Shown piece by piece: positions 1 through 8,114 of a stretch of 64,000 nt of DNA (position 1 is its first letter; each line of letters begins with the position of its first letter). Both the position numbers and the translations under genes were made by a program. The notes below the pieces were generated by a model. It had not been told where the DNA came from. It was given only the letters and a program-made list of their open reading frames with translations, and made no database searches. Origin of the DNA: Flavobacterium tiangeerense (GTDB taxonomy: Bacteria > Bacteroidota > Bacteroidia > Flavobacteriales > Flavobacteriaceae); assembly GCF_007830355.1 (NCBI RefSeq), contig NZ_VLKO01000001.1, positions 248,001 through 312,000 on the forward strand, written 5' to 3'.

Positions 1-55
1 TCCCGTCAAGTAGTCCTAATTCTCTCTTAAAATTGTCTGGTTTTTGGTCTTCCAT
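1..55 (-). CDS. APC-family amino-acid permease, N-terminus only (partial)
   Basis: An ATG at 55-53 on the minus strand opens a frame that runs off the window edge. The 18 visible residues are MEDQKPDNFKRELGLLDG. The FKRELGLLDG stretch resembles the short cytoplasmic tail that precedes the first membrane helix in APC-superfamily amino-acid transporters, where it is typically followed by a GxxIGSGIF segment. That segment would lie outside the window, so the family call rests on one short motif. A different permease at 53065 has a similar pre-helix tail. The gene points away from the repeat-rich array and marks its left boundary. Confidence 0.5.
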   Translation of the reverse strand, partial: MEDQKPDNFKRELGLLDG

Positions 56-143
56 AAAATGGTTTTTTGGTTAGTTGTGGGCTAAAGATATACTTTTTTT
101 AGAAATCTAAATTCAGATATATTCATTTTGGGCATGTCCCAGC

Positions 144-410
144 TTCCGCACGGCTACAGCTGCGTCAGGCTATCCGCTCTATCTTTATTTTCTTAAAGAA
201 AGAAAATAAAGGATGCCGCTCCTATCCTTCATGCAAAATCCTCCTTTTCATATTCAATCTCAAAAAAGAGAAGAATTGCATCAATTTTTTAAGTACGAAA
301 AGGTTGCAACTATTAAAACACCTTTACTGTTTTGTAATACAATTATTCTTATATTTGAAAATCTATCTAGCCAACTGCAAGCAATGTTTCCCAATTTCCG
401 GGTGATGTGT
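144..410. repeat. Long direct repeat, copy 1 (hairpin core at 183-211)
   Basis: The stretch matches 1525-1797 closely over its first ~215 bp and more loosely to its end. It begins with ccgcacggctacagctgcgt, then has a 12-bp perfect stem (183-194 with 200-211), then ggatgccgct. It ends 57 bp before the ATG of the next gene. A short open frame inside it (213-419) is probably not a gene, because the second copy does not preserve an obvious product. The 90 bp before the repeat is leader of the permease and shows nothing else clear. Confidence 0.8.
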
Positions 411-466
411 TTAAACTAATGACACATATATAAAATTTGACAGAAATTTCAATAAACATCGTAAAA

Positions 467-1501
467 ATGAACAAGACCTATTTATTTATTATATTTTTCC
501 AATTTGGATTATTATTTTCTCAAAAGACTAAAATCGATAAAAGACAAATAATTCCAAATGAGATAGATTTTAATGGTAATGTTAAAAAAATCACTTTAAA
601 AATTTATGAAATAAATAGAAACAAGGAAAAAATTGACACAACTAAAACTATCTCTGAAATACATTTTTCGAAGTTAAAAAAAATACTCAAAATAAATAAA
701 TTCGACAAATCTTTAGACAATTTGTGGAATATAAGTGAGTTTGATGATTTAGAAAGAATTAAAAAAATTTCAAGAAAAAATGAAGGCAAAATGTTTAATG
801 CTGTGATACAATATTTTTCTACTGAAAATGAATTTCCTGATTCAACTACCATAGACTTTAATGAAAATTATAAAGAAAAATATATAAATTATTTTAAAGA
901 TAATTTAGTCATAAAACAGGAACATTTTGTTAAGGATCTATTACAAGATTACCGATTATACAAATACAATGAGAAAAATCAATTAATTGAAGACTTATAT
1001 CTTAATCCTGAAAATAATTCTGATAAAACTGTTGTTTTTAAAGCAGAGAATCAGCTATCATTTTATCCTGAAAGACTAACAAAATATGAATATAAAGAAA
1101 TAAAAGATACTTTAATTTCGATAAAAATTCGACCAAAATTTAATGTGAAAGAAGTAACAAAAAAATTGAAGACAAAAAAATATTCGCTTGAAATAAAAGA
1201 AGATTATGACAATGATTATTTAAAAAGTAGAACATTAATTTATACAAACAAAGATTCAATTATTGTTTATACATACTACTACAAAAATAATAACGAAATT
1301 AAAAGCTACTATATTACAACGACTACAAAAAACAATATAACCTCAAAGTGGAAAACCGAAGGTTACGGAAATAATGAAGAACGTAACGATATAATCAAAA
1401 TAAATATCGTCAATGACAAACATAAAAATTGGGTTAAAAAAACTTATTCTAATAAAAATCAGACAACAAGAATAATTGAAAGACAGATCGAATATTATTG
1501 A
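467..1501 (+). CDS. Secreted hypothetical protein between two long direct repeats
   Basis: This 344-residue protein is not recognised. The ATG at 467 is preferred over the in-frame TTG at 437 because it puts a signal peptide at the N-terminus (MNKTYLFIIFFQFGLLFSQ, likely cleaved after SQ). The rest is rich in Lys, Asn, Asp and Tyr with many alternating beta-type stretches, and has no visible catalytic motif. It may be a periplasmic or surface protein built of repeated beta hairpins like the YD/RHS-like 'DLxYTNKDSIIVYTYYY' segments, but no repeat register could be fixed. The gene is very AT-rich. It lies between direct repeats 144-410 and 1525-1797, with its stop 24 bp before the second copy, so it looks like a mobile or duplicated unit. 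Confidence 0.65.
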   Translation: MNKTYLFIIFFQFGLLFSQKTKIDKRQIIPNEIDFNGNVKKITLKIYEINRNKEKIDTTKTISEIHFSKLKKILKINKFDKSLDNLWNISEFDDLERIKKISRKNEGKMFNAVIQYFSTENEFPDSTTIDFNENYKEKYINYFKDNLVIKQEHFVKDLLQDYRLYKYNEKNQLIEDLYLNPENNSDKTVVFKAENQLSFYPERLTKYEYKEIKDTLISIKIRPKFNVKEVTKKLKTKKYSLEIKEDYDNDYLKSRTLIYTNKDSIIVYTYYYKNNNEIKSYYITTTTKNNITSKWKTEGYGNNEERNDIIKINIVNDKHKNWVKKTYSNKNQTTRIIERQIEYY

Positions 1502-1524
1502 AAATAAGAAAAACATCTACTAAC

Positions 1525-1797
1525 CACCGCACGGCTACAGCTGCGTCAGGCTATCCGCTCTATCTTTATTTTCTTAAAGAAAGAAAATAAAGGATGCCGC
1601 TGCTATCCTTCATGCAAAGTCCTCCGTTTCAAGTTTAATCTCGAAAAAGAGAAGAACAGCATCAAGTTTTTAAGTACGAAAAGCTTGCAATTAATAAAAC
1701 ACCTAGTCCGTTTTGTAATACTATTATTCTTATATTTGGAAACAGATAAATGTGGCTAACATCAAAGCAAGCGACCTAATTTCAGGGTCCTGTATTT
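1525..1797. repeat. Long direct repeat, copy 2 (hairpin core at 1564-1592)
   Basis: Second copy of the repeat at 144-410. The 12-bp stem (1564-1575 with 1581-1592) is identical to copy 1, and the flanking ccgcacggctacagctgcgt and ggatgccgct blocks are kept. Similarity fades after about 1740 but is still traceable to about 1797. It starts 24 bp after the stop codon of the preceding gene and ends 53 bp before the next ATG, the same spacing as copy 1 to its gene. Confidence 0.8.
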
Positions 1798-1849
1798 GAT
1801 TTTGTTTGATAAAGCTAAAAGTTATGGGCAATACTAAAGAAACCTAGAA

Positions 1850-2530
1850 ATGAAAAAAGAAACTAAAGATGACATTGCATACGGTGTAGCAAAGGCAGTT
1901 CTTGGTTCTATTCCTGTTGTCGGTGCGACAGCGTCAGAGCTTTTACAATTATTAGTCACTCCTCAATTAGAAAAAAGGAGAAATGAATGGATGATTGAAG
2001 TAGGCGAAAAACTAAAACAACTTGAACAGAAAGAAGAACTTGATTTGATTAAATTAGCAAATAATGATGTGTTTATAGACGTTGTTTTGCAAACCACACA
2101 GTTGGCACTTCGAACAAGCGAAAAAGAGAAAATACAATATTTCAAAAACGTAATTTTGAATAGCGCCGTTGAGGAAAATCCAAACATAACTGAAGTGCAA
2201 ATCTTTCTAAACTTTATATCTACTTTCACAGTTTGGCACATTAAAATCTTGAAATTATTTGACAATCCAGAAAATTGGTTTAAGAAAAATGGAAAGAGTT
2301 TACCGAATTATATGGCTGCCGGTTTATCAAATGTTTTGGAAGAAGCATATCCTGAATTAAAAGGAAAAAGAGAATTGTATGATTTGATTTGGGATGATTT
2401 GTCACGAGCAGGTTTACATAAAACTAGCGGTTTACATACTACAATGACAGGCTCAGGTTTAATGGTTCCGAGAACAACAACCTTTGGAAAAGAATTTTTA
2501 GAATTTATAACTGAAAGTCCAATCGATTAA
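1850..2530 (+). CDS. Hypothetical protein, possible defence-associated family
   Basis: A 226-residue protein with no assigned function. Residues about 12-37 form a hydrophobic, Gly/Ala-rich segment (GSIPVVGATASELLQLL), followed by a charged helical region of the type PQLEKRRNEWMIEVGEKL. I recall this N-terminal pattern from a widespread uncharacterised family in many phyla, but cannot name it. There is no signal peptide. The middle is predicted helical, and a Gly/Thr-rich strand region (TSGLHTTMTGSGLMVPRTTT) sits near the C-terminus. The next gene is an Mrr-type restriction endonuclease 166 bp downstream, so a role in phage or plasmid defence is an inference from context only. The intergenic 2531-2696 has no copy of either repeat family. 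Confidence 0.6.
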   Translation: MKKETKDDIAYGVAKAVLGSIPVVGATASELLQLLVTPQLEKRRNEWMIEVGEKLKQLEQKEELDLIKLANNDVFIDVVLQTTQLALRTSEKEKIQYFKNVILNSAVEENPNITEVQIFLNFISTFTVWHIKILKLFDNPENWFKKNGKSLPNYMAAGLSNVLEEAYPELKGKRELYDLIWDDLSRAGLHKTSGLHTTMTGSGLMVPRTTTFGKEFLEFITESPID

Positions 2531-2696
2531 ATGACTGTGCATTATAGCCACTACGACGGATTTAGGCAATTAGCATAATGGAAAAATGGTTTTGTATTTG
2601 GGATGATTTGGCAAATCTGAAAATAGGGCTTTCTTTATCCCAAACCCGCAATAGTATCTGAACGATAGCGCTAATATTAAAAAAAATGACAAAATA

Positions 2697-3614
2697 ATGA
2701 TTCCTGATTATCAATCCATAATGTTACCACTCTTGAAAATAATGAGCGATGAAAGAACTCATAAACTTAGAGAGCTAATAGAAATTTTACATGATCATTT
2801 TAAATTGAGTGATGCTGAGAAAAAAGAATTACTACCAAGCGGAAGTCAAGCAATTTTTGACAATAGAGTTGGTTGGGCAAAATTCTATTTGGAAAAAGCT
2901 AGTTTATTAAAAACTGAAAAAAGAGGATATTATCGTGTTACTGAACTTGGTGCAACTTTCTTAAAATCAAATCCAAGTGAACTCAAAACAAAAGATTTAG
3001 ATAAATTTAAAGCTTTCAAGGAATTTAAAGAATCAATTACTCCCAAAAATGATCTTGACAATTCTAATCCGGAAAATCAAGAAAATGGAGACACTACTAA
3101 AACTCCAGAAGAAGCTTTAGAATATGCATATCAGAAATTAAAAAATGATTTATCAAGAGATTTACTTGACACTATTAAAAGCTGCTCCCCTTCATTTTTT
3201 GAAAGGTTAGTCGTTGATATGTTAACAAAAATGGGATACGGCGGTTCACGTAAAGATGCCGGAAGAGCTTTAGGCAAATCAGGAGATGGCGGAATTGATG
3301 GAATAATTAAAGAAGATAAATTGGGTCTTGATACAATTTATATTCAAGCTAAAAGATGGGAAAATGTTGTTCCTGTTAGAGAAATTAGAGACTTTGCAGG
3401 TGCATTACTTTCAAAAAAAGCTAGGAAAGGTATTTTTATTACAACTTCTAACTTTCCAAAAGGAGCTTATGAATTTGTCGAAAGCATAGAACATAAAATA
3501 GTATTGATTGATGGTAGTCGACTTGCAGATTTGATGTTTGAGTATAATGTTGGTTTATCAACTCAATCTACTTATGAAGTGAAAAGAATTGATACTGATT
3601 ATTTTGACGAATAA
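2697..3614 (+). CDS. mrr: Mrr-type restriction endonuclease
   Basis: This 305-residue protein has the classic Mrr architecture. The N-terminal Mrr_N winged helix (residues about 5-95) begins with IPDYQSIMLPLLKIMSD. A charged linker follows (about 100-145). The C-terminal Mrr_cat PD-(D/E)xK nuclease domain (about 160-290) starts at PSFFERLVVDMLTKMGYGG. The catalytic motif is visible: GDGGIDG (196-202, with Asp201) and QAK (217-219). Mrr proteins cleave methylated DNA without a partner methylase (type IV restriction), and no methyltransferase is adjacent here. Its stop lies 16 bp before repeat A, so it is the first gene of the six-repeat array. The nuclease looks intact. Confidence 0.92.
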   Translation: MIPDYQSIMLPLLKIMSDERTHKLRELIEILHDHFKLSDAEKKELLPSGSQAIFDNRVGWAKFYLEKASLLKTEKRGYYRVTELGATFLKSNPSELKTKDLDKFKAFKEFKESITPKNDLDNSNPENQENGDTTKTPEEALEYAYQKLKNDLSRDLLDTIKSCSPSFFERLVVDMLTKMGYGGSRKDAGRALGKSGDGGIDGIIKEDKLGLDTIYIQAKRWENVVPVREIRDFAGALLSKKARKGIFITTSNFPKGAYEFVESIEHKIVLIDGSRLADLMFEYNVGLSTQSTYEVKRIDTDYFDE

Positions 3615-3630
3615 GAACACTGATGATAAC

Positions 3631-3735
3631 TGCGCCCCGCTCGTGATGGTCTTGACGTATAACTATAATTTTAGTTTTTGCCAGTGATTAGTTTTATTTT
3701 AAATTAATTGTGTTCACGAGCGGGATACTCGCGAG
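3631..3735. repeat. Array repeat A (imperfect palindrome)
   Basis: First of six related elements. Arms cccgctcgtga (3636-3646) and tcacgagcggg (3714-3724) are an 11-bp perfect inverted repeat. The centre is AT-rich and shares the ataattttagtttt and attgtgttcacgag blocks with copies C-F. It begins 16 bp after the Mrr stop codon. Confidence 0.85.
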
Positions 3736-3784
3736 TACAGGAGGAAACCTTTAGTAAAATTTAAACAGTATAATTATATAAATC

Positions 3785-4450
3785 ATGATAATAAAAAAAA
3801 TAATCCTAACAGTATTAATTTCTATTTCACTATCAGCAAATGGTCAATATAAAAGACATAATTTTAACAGTAAAGAATTAAATACAATTTTAAGAAGTGA
3901 AATTGGAGCAGAAATATTTACAACTGGTCAGAAAAGTTTTCAAGAGGCTGTTAAAATTATAGCATGTCCTGATTTTAAATTAAATTTTGTAAAGTTTCCC
4001 TATAAAATTGGTGACATTTTACCATATTTAGAAGATAAAAAACAATATCGACTATATTTTAACCCCGCTTTAAAGGATTATTTAGATCGTGGAACTATCG
4101 GAATTGCATTTGACAAAGAAAAAAGTATTTACGTTCCATATATAGACTCATTTAATGGCCTTTTAACAAAAGATCAAAAAGAAAAATTAATTGTTGAAAA
4201 TGCGATCTACATCAATCCTGATTGTGCAGATTGCTTAAAAAAAGTATTTATTTACAATGGGAAAGCAAGTAATATACTCAAGTTTACATACCAGGAATTT
4301 ATAAATGACATGGCAAGACCCGCATTCAATCAAGAGCTACAATATGATCTTAGCGAAAGTAATATAATTGGATTTAAAGGCATGAGAATTGAAATCTTAA
4401 ATACATCAAACATTGAAATAGAATATAAGGTTTTAAGTGAATTTAAATAA
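3785..4450 (+). CDS. Secreted hypothetical protein (array gene 2)
   Basis: A 221-residue protein with a clear signal peptide (MIIKKIILTVLISISLSANG, about residues 1-21) and no later membrane helix, so it is likely periplasmic or secreted. A CxxC pair (CADC, 147-150) sits in a sequence of the form NPDCADCLKK; with Cys61 it could support a disulfide, but the surrounding sequence is not thioredoxin-like. I do not recognise the family. The gene lies alone between repeats A and B, 49 bp after A and 25 bp before B. The 49-bp leader has no TAnnTTTG promoter, so expression may depend on read-through or on a signal inside the repeat. Confidence 0.65.
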   Translation: MIIKKIILTVLISISLSANGQYKRHNFNSKELNTILRSEIGAEIFTTGQKSFQEAVKIIACPDFKLNFVKFPYKIGDILPYLEDKKQYRLYFNPALKDYLDRGTIGIAFDKEKSIYVPYIDSFNGLLTKDQKEKLIVENAIYINPDCADCLKKVFIYNGKASNILKFTYQEFINDMARPAFNQELQYDLSESNIIGFKGMRIEILNTSNIEIEYKVLSEFK

Positions 4451-4475
4451 ACTGGCATGCTAACGTCTAGCGTAT

Positions 4476-4582
4476 GCGTCCCGCTCGTGATGGTCTCAAC
4501 GGATTACTATGATTATTGTTGGTGTAAGTCTTTAGACTTTTTTTATCCTGTTCAGATAGAAATTATATTAACGAGCGCCAGC
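4476..4582. repeat. Array repeat B (degenerate right arm)
   Basis: Left arm gcgtcccgctcgtga (4476-4490) matches copies C and E exactly; the next block tggtctcaacggattacta is shared with C. The right arm is reduced to acgagcg (4571-4577). Just outside, ctggc (4452-4456) pairs with gccag (4577-4581), so the ends still fold together. Confidence 0.8.
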
Positions 4583-4625
4583 TAAGAAATTTTCTTAAAA
4601 AAAATAAAAAACAGAAACAAAAAAA

Positions 4626-5312
4626 ATGAAAAAATTACTTTTGAGCATTACATTTCTATTAATTTCAACATTAAACTATTCGCAAAATTCAAAAATTAAA
4701 ATCGGAGTTCAAGCTGGATTAAATTATTCAAATTTAAGAGGTTATGACATTCCTGTTCAATTTGAGCCTTTTTATTCCGAAAGTCCTGCATTTTCTTTTT
4801 TAGGAGGATTAAATTTTGAATATCAAATGAAAGAAAAATTAAGTTTGAAATTGGAACTTAATTATGAAAGAAAAAGCCAAAAAGGAGATAATAATATTGA
4901 GGTAACAGATACAAATGATTTTTCCCAAAATTATAATTTTACATCAAAAAAGAATTATGACTATTTAGTTTTACCCATAATGCTAAAATATAATTTTAGC
5001 AATACAAATAGTTTTTATGTAAATGGCGGTCCATTTATTGGGTATTTATTAAAATCAAACTTAACGAATGATTTGGAAAAAATTGATGGCCTAAATAATG
5101 ACCCTGTCGAAACTACAAATCTTAATAATAAGACAGATTTTGGTTTATCAATTGGATTAGGAAAAACAATTGAAATAAATGAAAAAAACTCAATTTTTAT
5201 TGAAATTAGAGAAAATTTAGGCTTAAGTAATACAAGTAAAAATAAAGTTTGGGGAAATGGAGAGGTTAAAACTAATTCATTGAATTTAATAATTGGATAT
5301 TCAATAAACTAA
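4626..5312 (+). CDS. Outer-membrane beta-barrel protein (array gene 3)
   Basis: This 228-residue protein has a signal peptide (MKKLLLSITFLLISTLNYSQ) followed directly by KIKIGVQAGLNYSNLRG, the usual opening strand of the Bacteroidota porin/PorT-like 'outer membrane protein beta-barrel' family. Alternating amphipathic strands run to the C-terminus (LNLIIGYSI). Segments such as YLVLPIMLKYNF and FYVNGGPFIGYLLK are typical of this fold. It probably sits in the outer membrane; the cargo or partner is unknown. It lies alone between repeats B and C, 43 bp after B and 22 bp before C. Confidence 0.8.
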   Translation: MKKLLLSITFLLISTLNYSQNSKIKIGVQAGLNYSNLRGYDIPVQFEPFYSESPAFSFLGGLNFEYQMKEKLSLKLELNYERKSQKGDNNIEVTDTNDFSQNYNFTSKKNYDYLVLPIMLKYNFSNTNSFYVNGGPFIGYLLKSNLTNDLEKIDGLNNDPVETTNLNNKTDFGLSIGLGKTIEINEKNSIFIEIRENLGLSNTSKNKVWGNGEVKTNSLNLIIGYSIN

Positions 5313-5334
5313 AAAAAACATCCCACTTGCACGA

Positions 5335-5441
5335 GCGTCCCGCTCGTGATGGTCTCAACGGATTACTATTATTTTAGTTTGTGTCAGTCATTAGATTTTT
5401 TTAAAATATTAAAATAGTATTTGTGTTCACGAGCGGGACAC
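5335..5441. repeat. Array repeat C (best-preserved copy)
   Basis: Arms gtcccgctcgtga (5337-5349) and tcacgagcgggac (5427-5439) are a 13-bp perfect inverted repeat. A second complementary block lies inside (left tactattattttag, right a run containing aaaatagta), separated by unequal unpaired loops. It starts 22 bp after the preceding stop. Confidence 0.88.
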
Positions 5442-5496
5442 TACAGGTAGCTTGGGGACAATTTTTTTTTTCAGAAAAAGCAAATTAGATAACATT

Positions 5497-5889
5497 ATGA
5501 CAGAAGGAACGAAAATGAGCAAAATAGAAGCGATAGTATTTTTCATTTTAATTATAATTGGATTTTGTTTTATTATCAACAAAGCCAATAAATCTAGAGA
5601 AGAAATTGAAAATTATCCTGGCACAACGATTTGTAAATACACGCTTTGCAAACCTGCCCGCAAATCATCTACCGCTTTTGTGAAATACGTTGTCAATAAT
5701 AAATTGTATCGAACTGATAGTGGTGGTTGTCCCGAGAATTCTTCTGAAAAAATCAATAAATTCTTCTACCTAAAATATGCTACAGTTAATCCAAACAACA
5801 TTGAAGTTGATTTTACAAAAGAGGTTACCAACAAAGCAGAGATTGAGGTACTAGAACATCAACTTAAAAATTGGTTTGATCTTGAATAA
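5497..5889 (+). CDS. Small membrane-anchored hypothetical protein (array gene 4)
   Basis: A protein of about 130 residues with a single N-terminal membrane helix (EAIVFFILIIIGFCFIIN) and a soluble domain of about 100 residues carrying three conserved-looking cysteines (CKYTLCK and GGCPEN). ATG 5497 is chosen; ATG 5515 (MSKIEA) is also possible, and the in-frame TTG at 5452 would lie next to repeat C and add a non-helical tail. The body (YVVNNKLYRTD and FFYLKYATVNPNNIEVDF) looks like a compact beta domain found in small flavobacterial membrane proteins of unknown role. It is the only gene between repeats C and D, and its stop is 12 bp before D. Confidence 0.65.
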   Translation: MTEGTKMSKIEAIVFFILIIIGFCFIINKANKSREEIENYPGTTICKYTLCKPARKSSTAFVKYVVNNKLYRTDSGGCPENSSEKINKFFYLKYATVNPNNIEVDFTKEVTNKAEIEVLEHQLKNWFDLE

Positions 5890-5901
5890 CACTGCTCAAT
5901 A

Positions 5902-6012
5902 CCCCGCTCATGATAATATTAACGAATTAATATAATTTTAGTTGGTATCTGTCATTAGATTTTTTTAAAATATTAAAATAGAATTTGTGCTCACGAGCGA
6001 GACTCTCGCGCC
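5902..6012. repeat. Array repeat D
   Basis: Arms ccccgctcatga (5902-5913) and tcacgagcgag (5991-6001) pair with mismatches. The centre tcattagatttttttaaaa matches C. Outside the arms, cactg (5890-5894) pairs with cagtg (6015-6019). It starts 12 bp after the preceding stop. Confidence 0.83.
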
Positions 6013-6059
6013 AACAGTGACAAAAACCGAACAATTCAATCAAATAAAACATAGAAAAT

Positions 6060-7133
6060 ATGAGAAAAACAATGCTCTTACTTACCTTTTTTGCTGTTAG
6101 TAATTTTACTTATTCACAAGTTGATAAAGTTGATGATGCGATAAAAAACCTAATGCAAAAAAATAAAATTGTTGGTTTGCAATTAGCGGTAATTAAAGAT
6201 AATGCAATTATTAAAACAGGTCACTACGGATTAGCATCCGTTGAAGATTCAATTGCAGTTGATAGCCAAACTATTTTTAGCATTAATTCCATGACTAAAA
6301 CATTTACAGGAGTTGCTATTATGCAATTAGTCGAAAATGGTAAATTAAATCTTGACGAGCCTATTTCAAAATATTTGGATAAGCTGCCTAAAAGTTGGCA
6401 AAATATTACAGTAAAACAAATAGTGACGCATCAATCGGGACTTCCTGAAATTTGGGATTCACAAGGAAATATGTTATCTGAAAATAGTGAGACTTTATTC
6501 CAAAAAATAAAAGAATTGCCTCTTGTTTTTAAACCTGGTAAAGAGTTTAGAGACTGTCAAGCAAATTACCTACTGCTTGGAATGCTTATTGAAAAAATAA
6601 GCGGACAGTCATTTGAAAAATTCATTTCAGAAAACCAGTATAAAAAAGCGGGAATGAAGAATTCCACCAAAGCTGGTGTAGGCGATTTTTACAACATAAT
6701 TAAGCACTCTGCAAAGCCCTACTCGTATTTTAGAAATAACATGCTAACTAATGTGTATCAACCCATACCTTCAAATTTGTATCCAGCTGGCGGAATCTAT
6801 TCAACGGCAACCGAAATAGCACAATGGGTAATGGCATTACAAAGCAATCAATTAATTAATGCCGAAAATGTAAAAACTCTTTGTACCCCTATTCGATTAG
6901 AGAACGGAGACATATATCAAGAAAACGGTTTTCTGAATCAGAGTTCGATTGGTTTTTATTCCTCTTCAAGAGAAAAAAATCCTGTAATTGCTTCATTAGG
7001 GGGCAATAGAAATGCTTTATACATTTATCCAAAAGAAAATATTTCAGTAGTGATTTTGACAAATTTAGTGGGTTCACGTCCTGAAAATTTCATTGAAGAA
7101 ATTGCGAATTTATATTTGGCTGAGAAAAAATAA
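6060..7133 (+). CDS. Secreted serine hydrolase, beta-lactamase family, altered active site
   Basis: A 357-residue protein with a signal peptide (MRKTMLLLTFFAVSNFTYSQ) and a class C beta-lactamase/DD-peptidase fold. The nucleophile motif S77-M-T-K80 is intact (FSINSMTKTFTG), as is VTHQSGLPE (122-130). The second motif, normally YxN in PGxxFxYSNxNYxLLG, reads D165-C-Q here (PGKEFRDCQANYLLLG), so the general-base tyrosine appears lost. The third motif, normally K/H-T/S-G, is SLGGNRNALYIYP and lacks the basic residue. Length and remaining conservation are normal for the family. It may be a weak esterase or a binding protein rather than an active hydrolase. It is the single gene between repeats D and E. 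Confidence 0.85.
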   Translation: MRKTMLLLTFFAVSNFTYSQVDKVDDAIKNLMQKNKIVGLQLAVIKDNAIIKTGHYGLASVEDSIAVDSQTIFSINSMTKTFTGVAIMQLVENGKLNLDEPISKYLDKLPKSWQNITVKQIVTHQSGLPEIWDSQGNMLSENSETLFQKIKELPLVFKPGKEFRDCQANYLLLGMLIEKISGQSFEKFISENQYKKAGMKNSTKAGVGDFYNIIKHSAKPYSYFRNNMLTNVYQPIPSNLYPAGGIYSTATEIAQWVMALQSNQLINAENVKTLCTPIRLENGDIYQENGFLNQSSIGFYSSSREKNPVIASLGGNRNALYIYPKENISVVILTNLVGSRPENFIEEIANLYLAEKK

Positions 7134-7148
7134 CAATAACTAGCAACT

Positions 7149-7263
7149 GCGTCCCGCTCGTGATGGTGTCAACGGATTAGAATGATTTTAGTTTATACCG
7201 GTCATTAGCTTTTTTTTTAAATATTGAAATAGTATTTGTGTTCACGAGCTAAACATTTACGCC
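7149..7263. repeat. Array repeat E
   Basis: Left arm gcgtcccgctcgtga (7149-7163) matches B and C; the right arm keeps tcacgag (7242-7248) and then diverges to ctaaacatttacgcc. The centre (ggattagaatgattttagtt and aaatattgaaatagtatttg) matches C and F. It starts 15 bp after the preceding stop. Confidence 0.82.
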
Positions 7264-7314
7264 AACTGTGCAGCAATATACTTATTTAAACGAAAATCCT
7301 AAATTAAGCTAATT

Positions 7315-8091
7315 ATGCAAAAAAAATTATATCCTAATAAAATAAAACATTTTCTACTTTTATTTGTAATATCATTATTTCTAGCCACTCCATTTATTTT
7401 AATGCAGGATTTGCTGTCTTTAGAAATTTCGCAAATATTAATGTTCATAGCATTTATTGTTAGTTTCATTGGGTTAACATTTTTATTCAATTTTAAAAGA
7501 AAAGTAAAAGTAGAGTTAAATTTGAAATTAAAGGCAGAAAGGCAAATACCTCTAATGATTTTAATCATCGTAATTTTTCAAATTGGTTTCACCAAGCCTT
7601 TTAATCATTTAATAAAATTAGCATTAGGACAAAACTTAATATTAACAAACCCTTTGGATGCATTTTTAACAACTATAGGTGCTATTTTTTTGGGGTCAAT
7701 ATTTGAGGAAATAATTTTCAGAGGAATGGTTTTGAAAGGGTTTTTATTAACATATTCCCCCAAGAAGGCTATAATTTTCTCTGCTATTTTCTTTGGAATT
7801 ATCCATGCAAATCCATTTCAAATTTGGGGAGCAATTATATTAGGCCTGTTTTTTGGCTGGATATTTTATAAAACAAGAAGCATTGGAAATACTATAATAT
7901 TACATTTTTTTGCAAATTTTATAATCTTAATTCAATCGTACTTATATTTTAGTTTTTTAGATATTCATTCAGTTACAATTTTAAGTGTAATTAGTATTCC
8001 AATTGCTACAATAGCTCTTTCATTTTTGGTCAGAAAGCTATTAAGAGATATGAATGAAAAAACTATTTTAATTGTAGAAGATCAACTTTAA
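7315..8091 (+). CDS. CPBP-family intramembrane metalloprotease
   Basis: A 258-residue membrane protein with about eight hydrophobic segments. The CPBP (ABI/Rce1-like) motifs are present in order: EEIIFRG (the EExxxR motif), FFGIIHANPFQIWG (HxxxxxxxxxG), and a last TIILHFFANF with the second histidine. These residues coordinate zinc in the Rce1 family. Bacterial members often confer bacteriocin self-immunity or process membrane-embedded peptides, but no bacteriocin gene is adjacent. It lies alone between repeats E and F, 51 bp after E and 23 bp before F. Confidence 0.88.
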   Translation: MQKKLYPNKIKHFLLLFVISLFLATPFILMQDLLSLEISQILMFIAFIVSFIGLTFLFNFKRKVKVELNLKLKAERQIPLMILIIVIFQIGFTKPFNHLIKLALGQNLILTNPLDAFLTTIGAIFLGSIFEEIIFRGMVLKGFLLTYSPKKAIIFSAIFFGIIHANPFQIWGAIILGLFFGWIFYKTRSIGNTIILHFFANFIILIQSYLYFSFLDIHSVTILSVISIPIATIALSFLVRKLLRDMNEKTILIVEDQL

Positions 8092-8114
8092 ATAAGCAGA
8101 AACCTAGCTAGTGC

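Noticed and set aside
213..419. 68-codon open frame at the left end.
   Set aside because: It lies within the long direct repeat, covers its hairpin, and the corresponding stretch of copy 2 does not support a conserved product.
2531..2696. A further repeat between the 226-residue gene and mrr.
   Set aside because: The spacing is similar to the array, but the sequence matches neither repeat family and only weak hairpins could be drawn.
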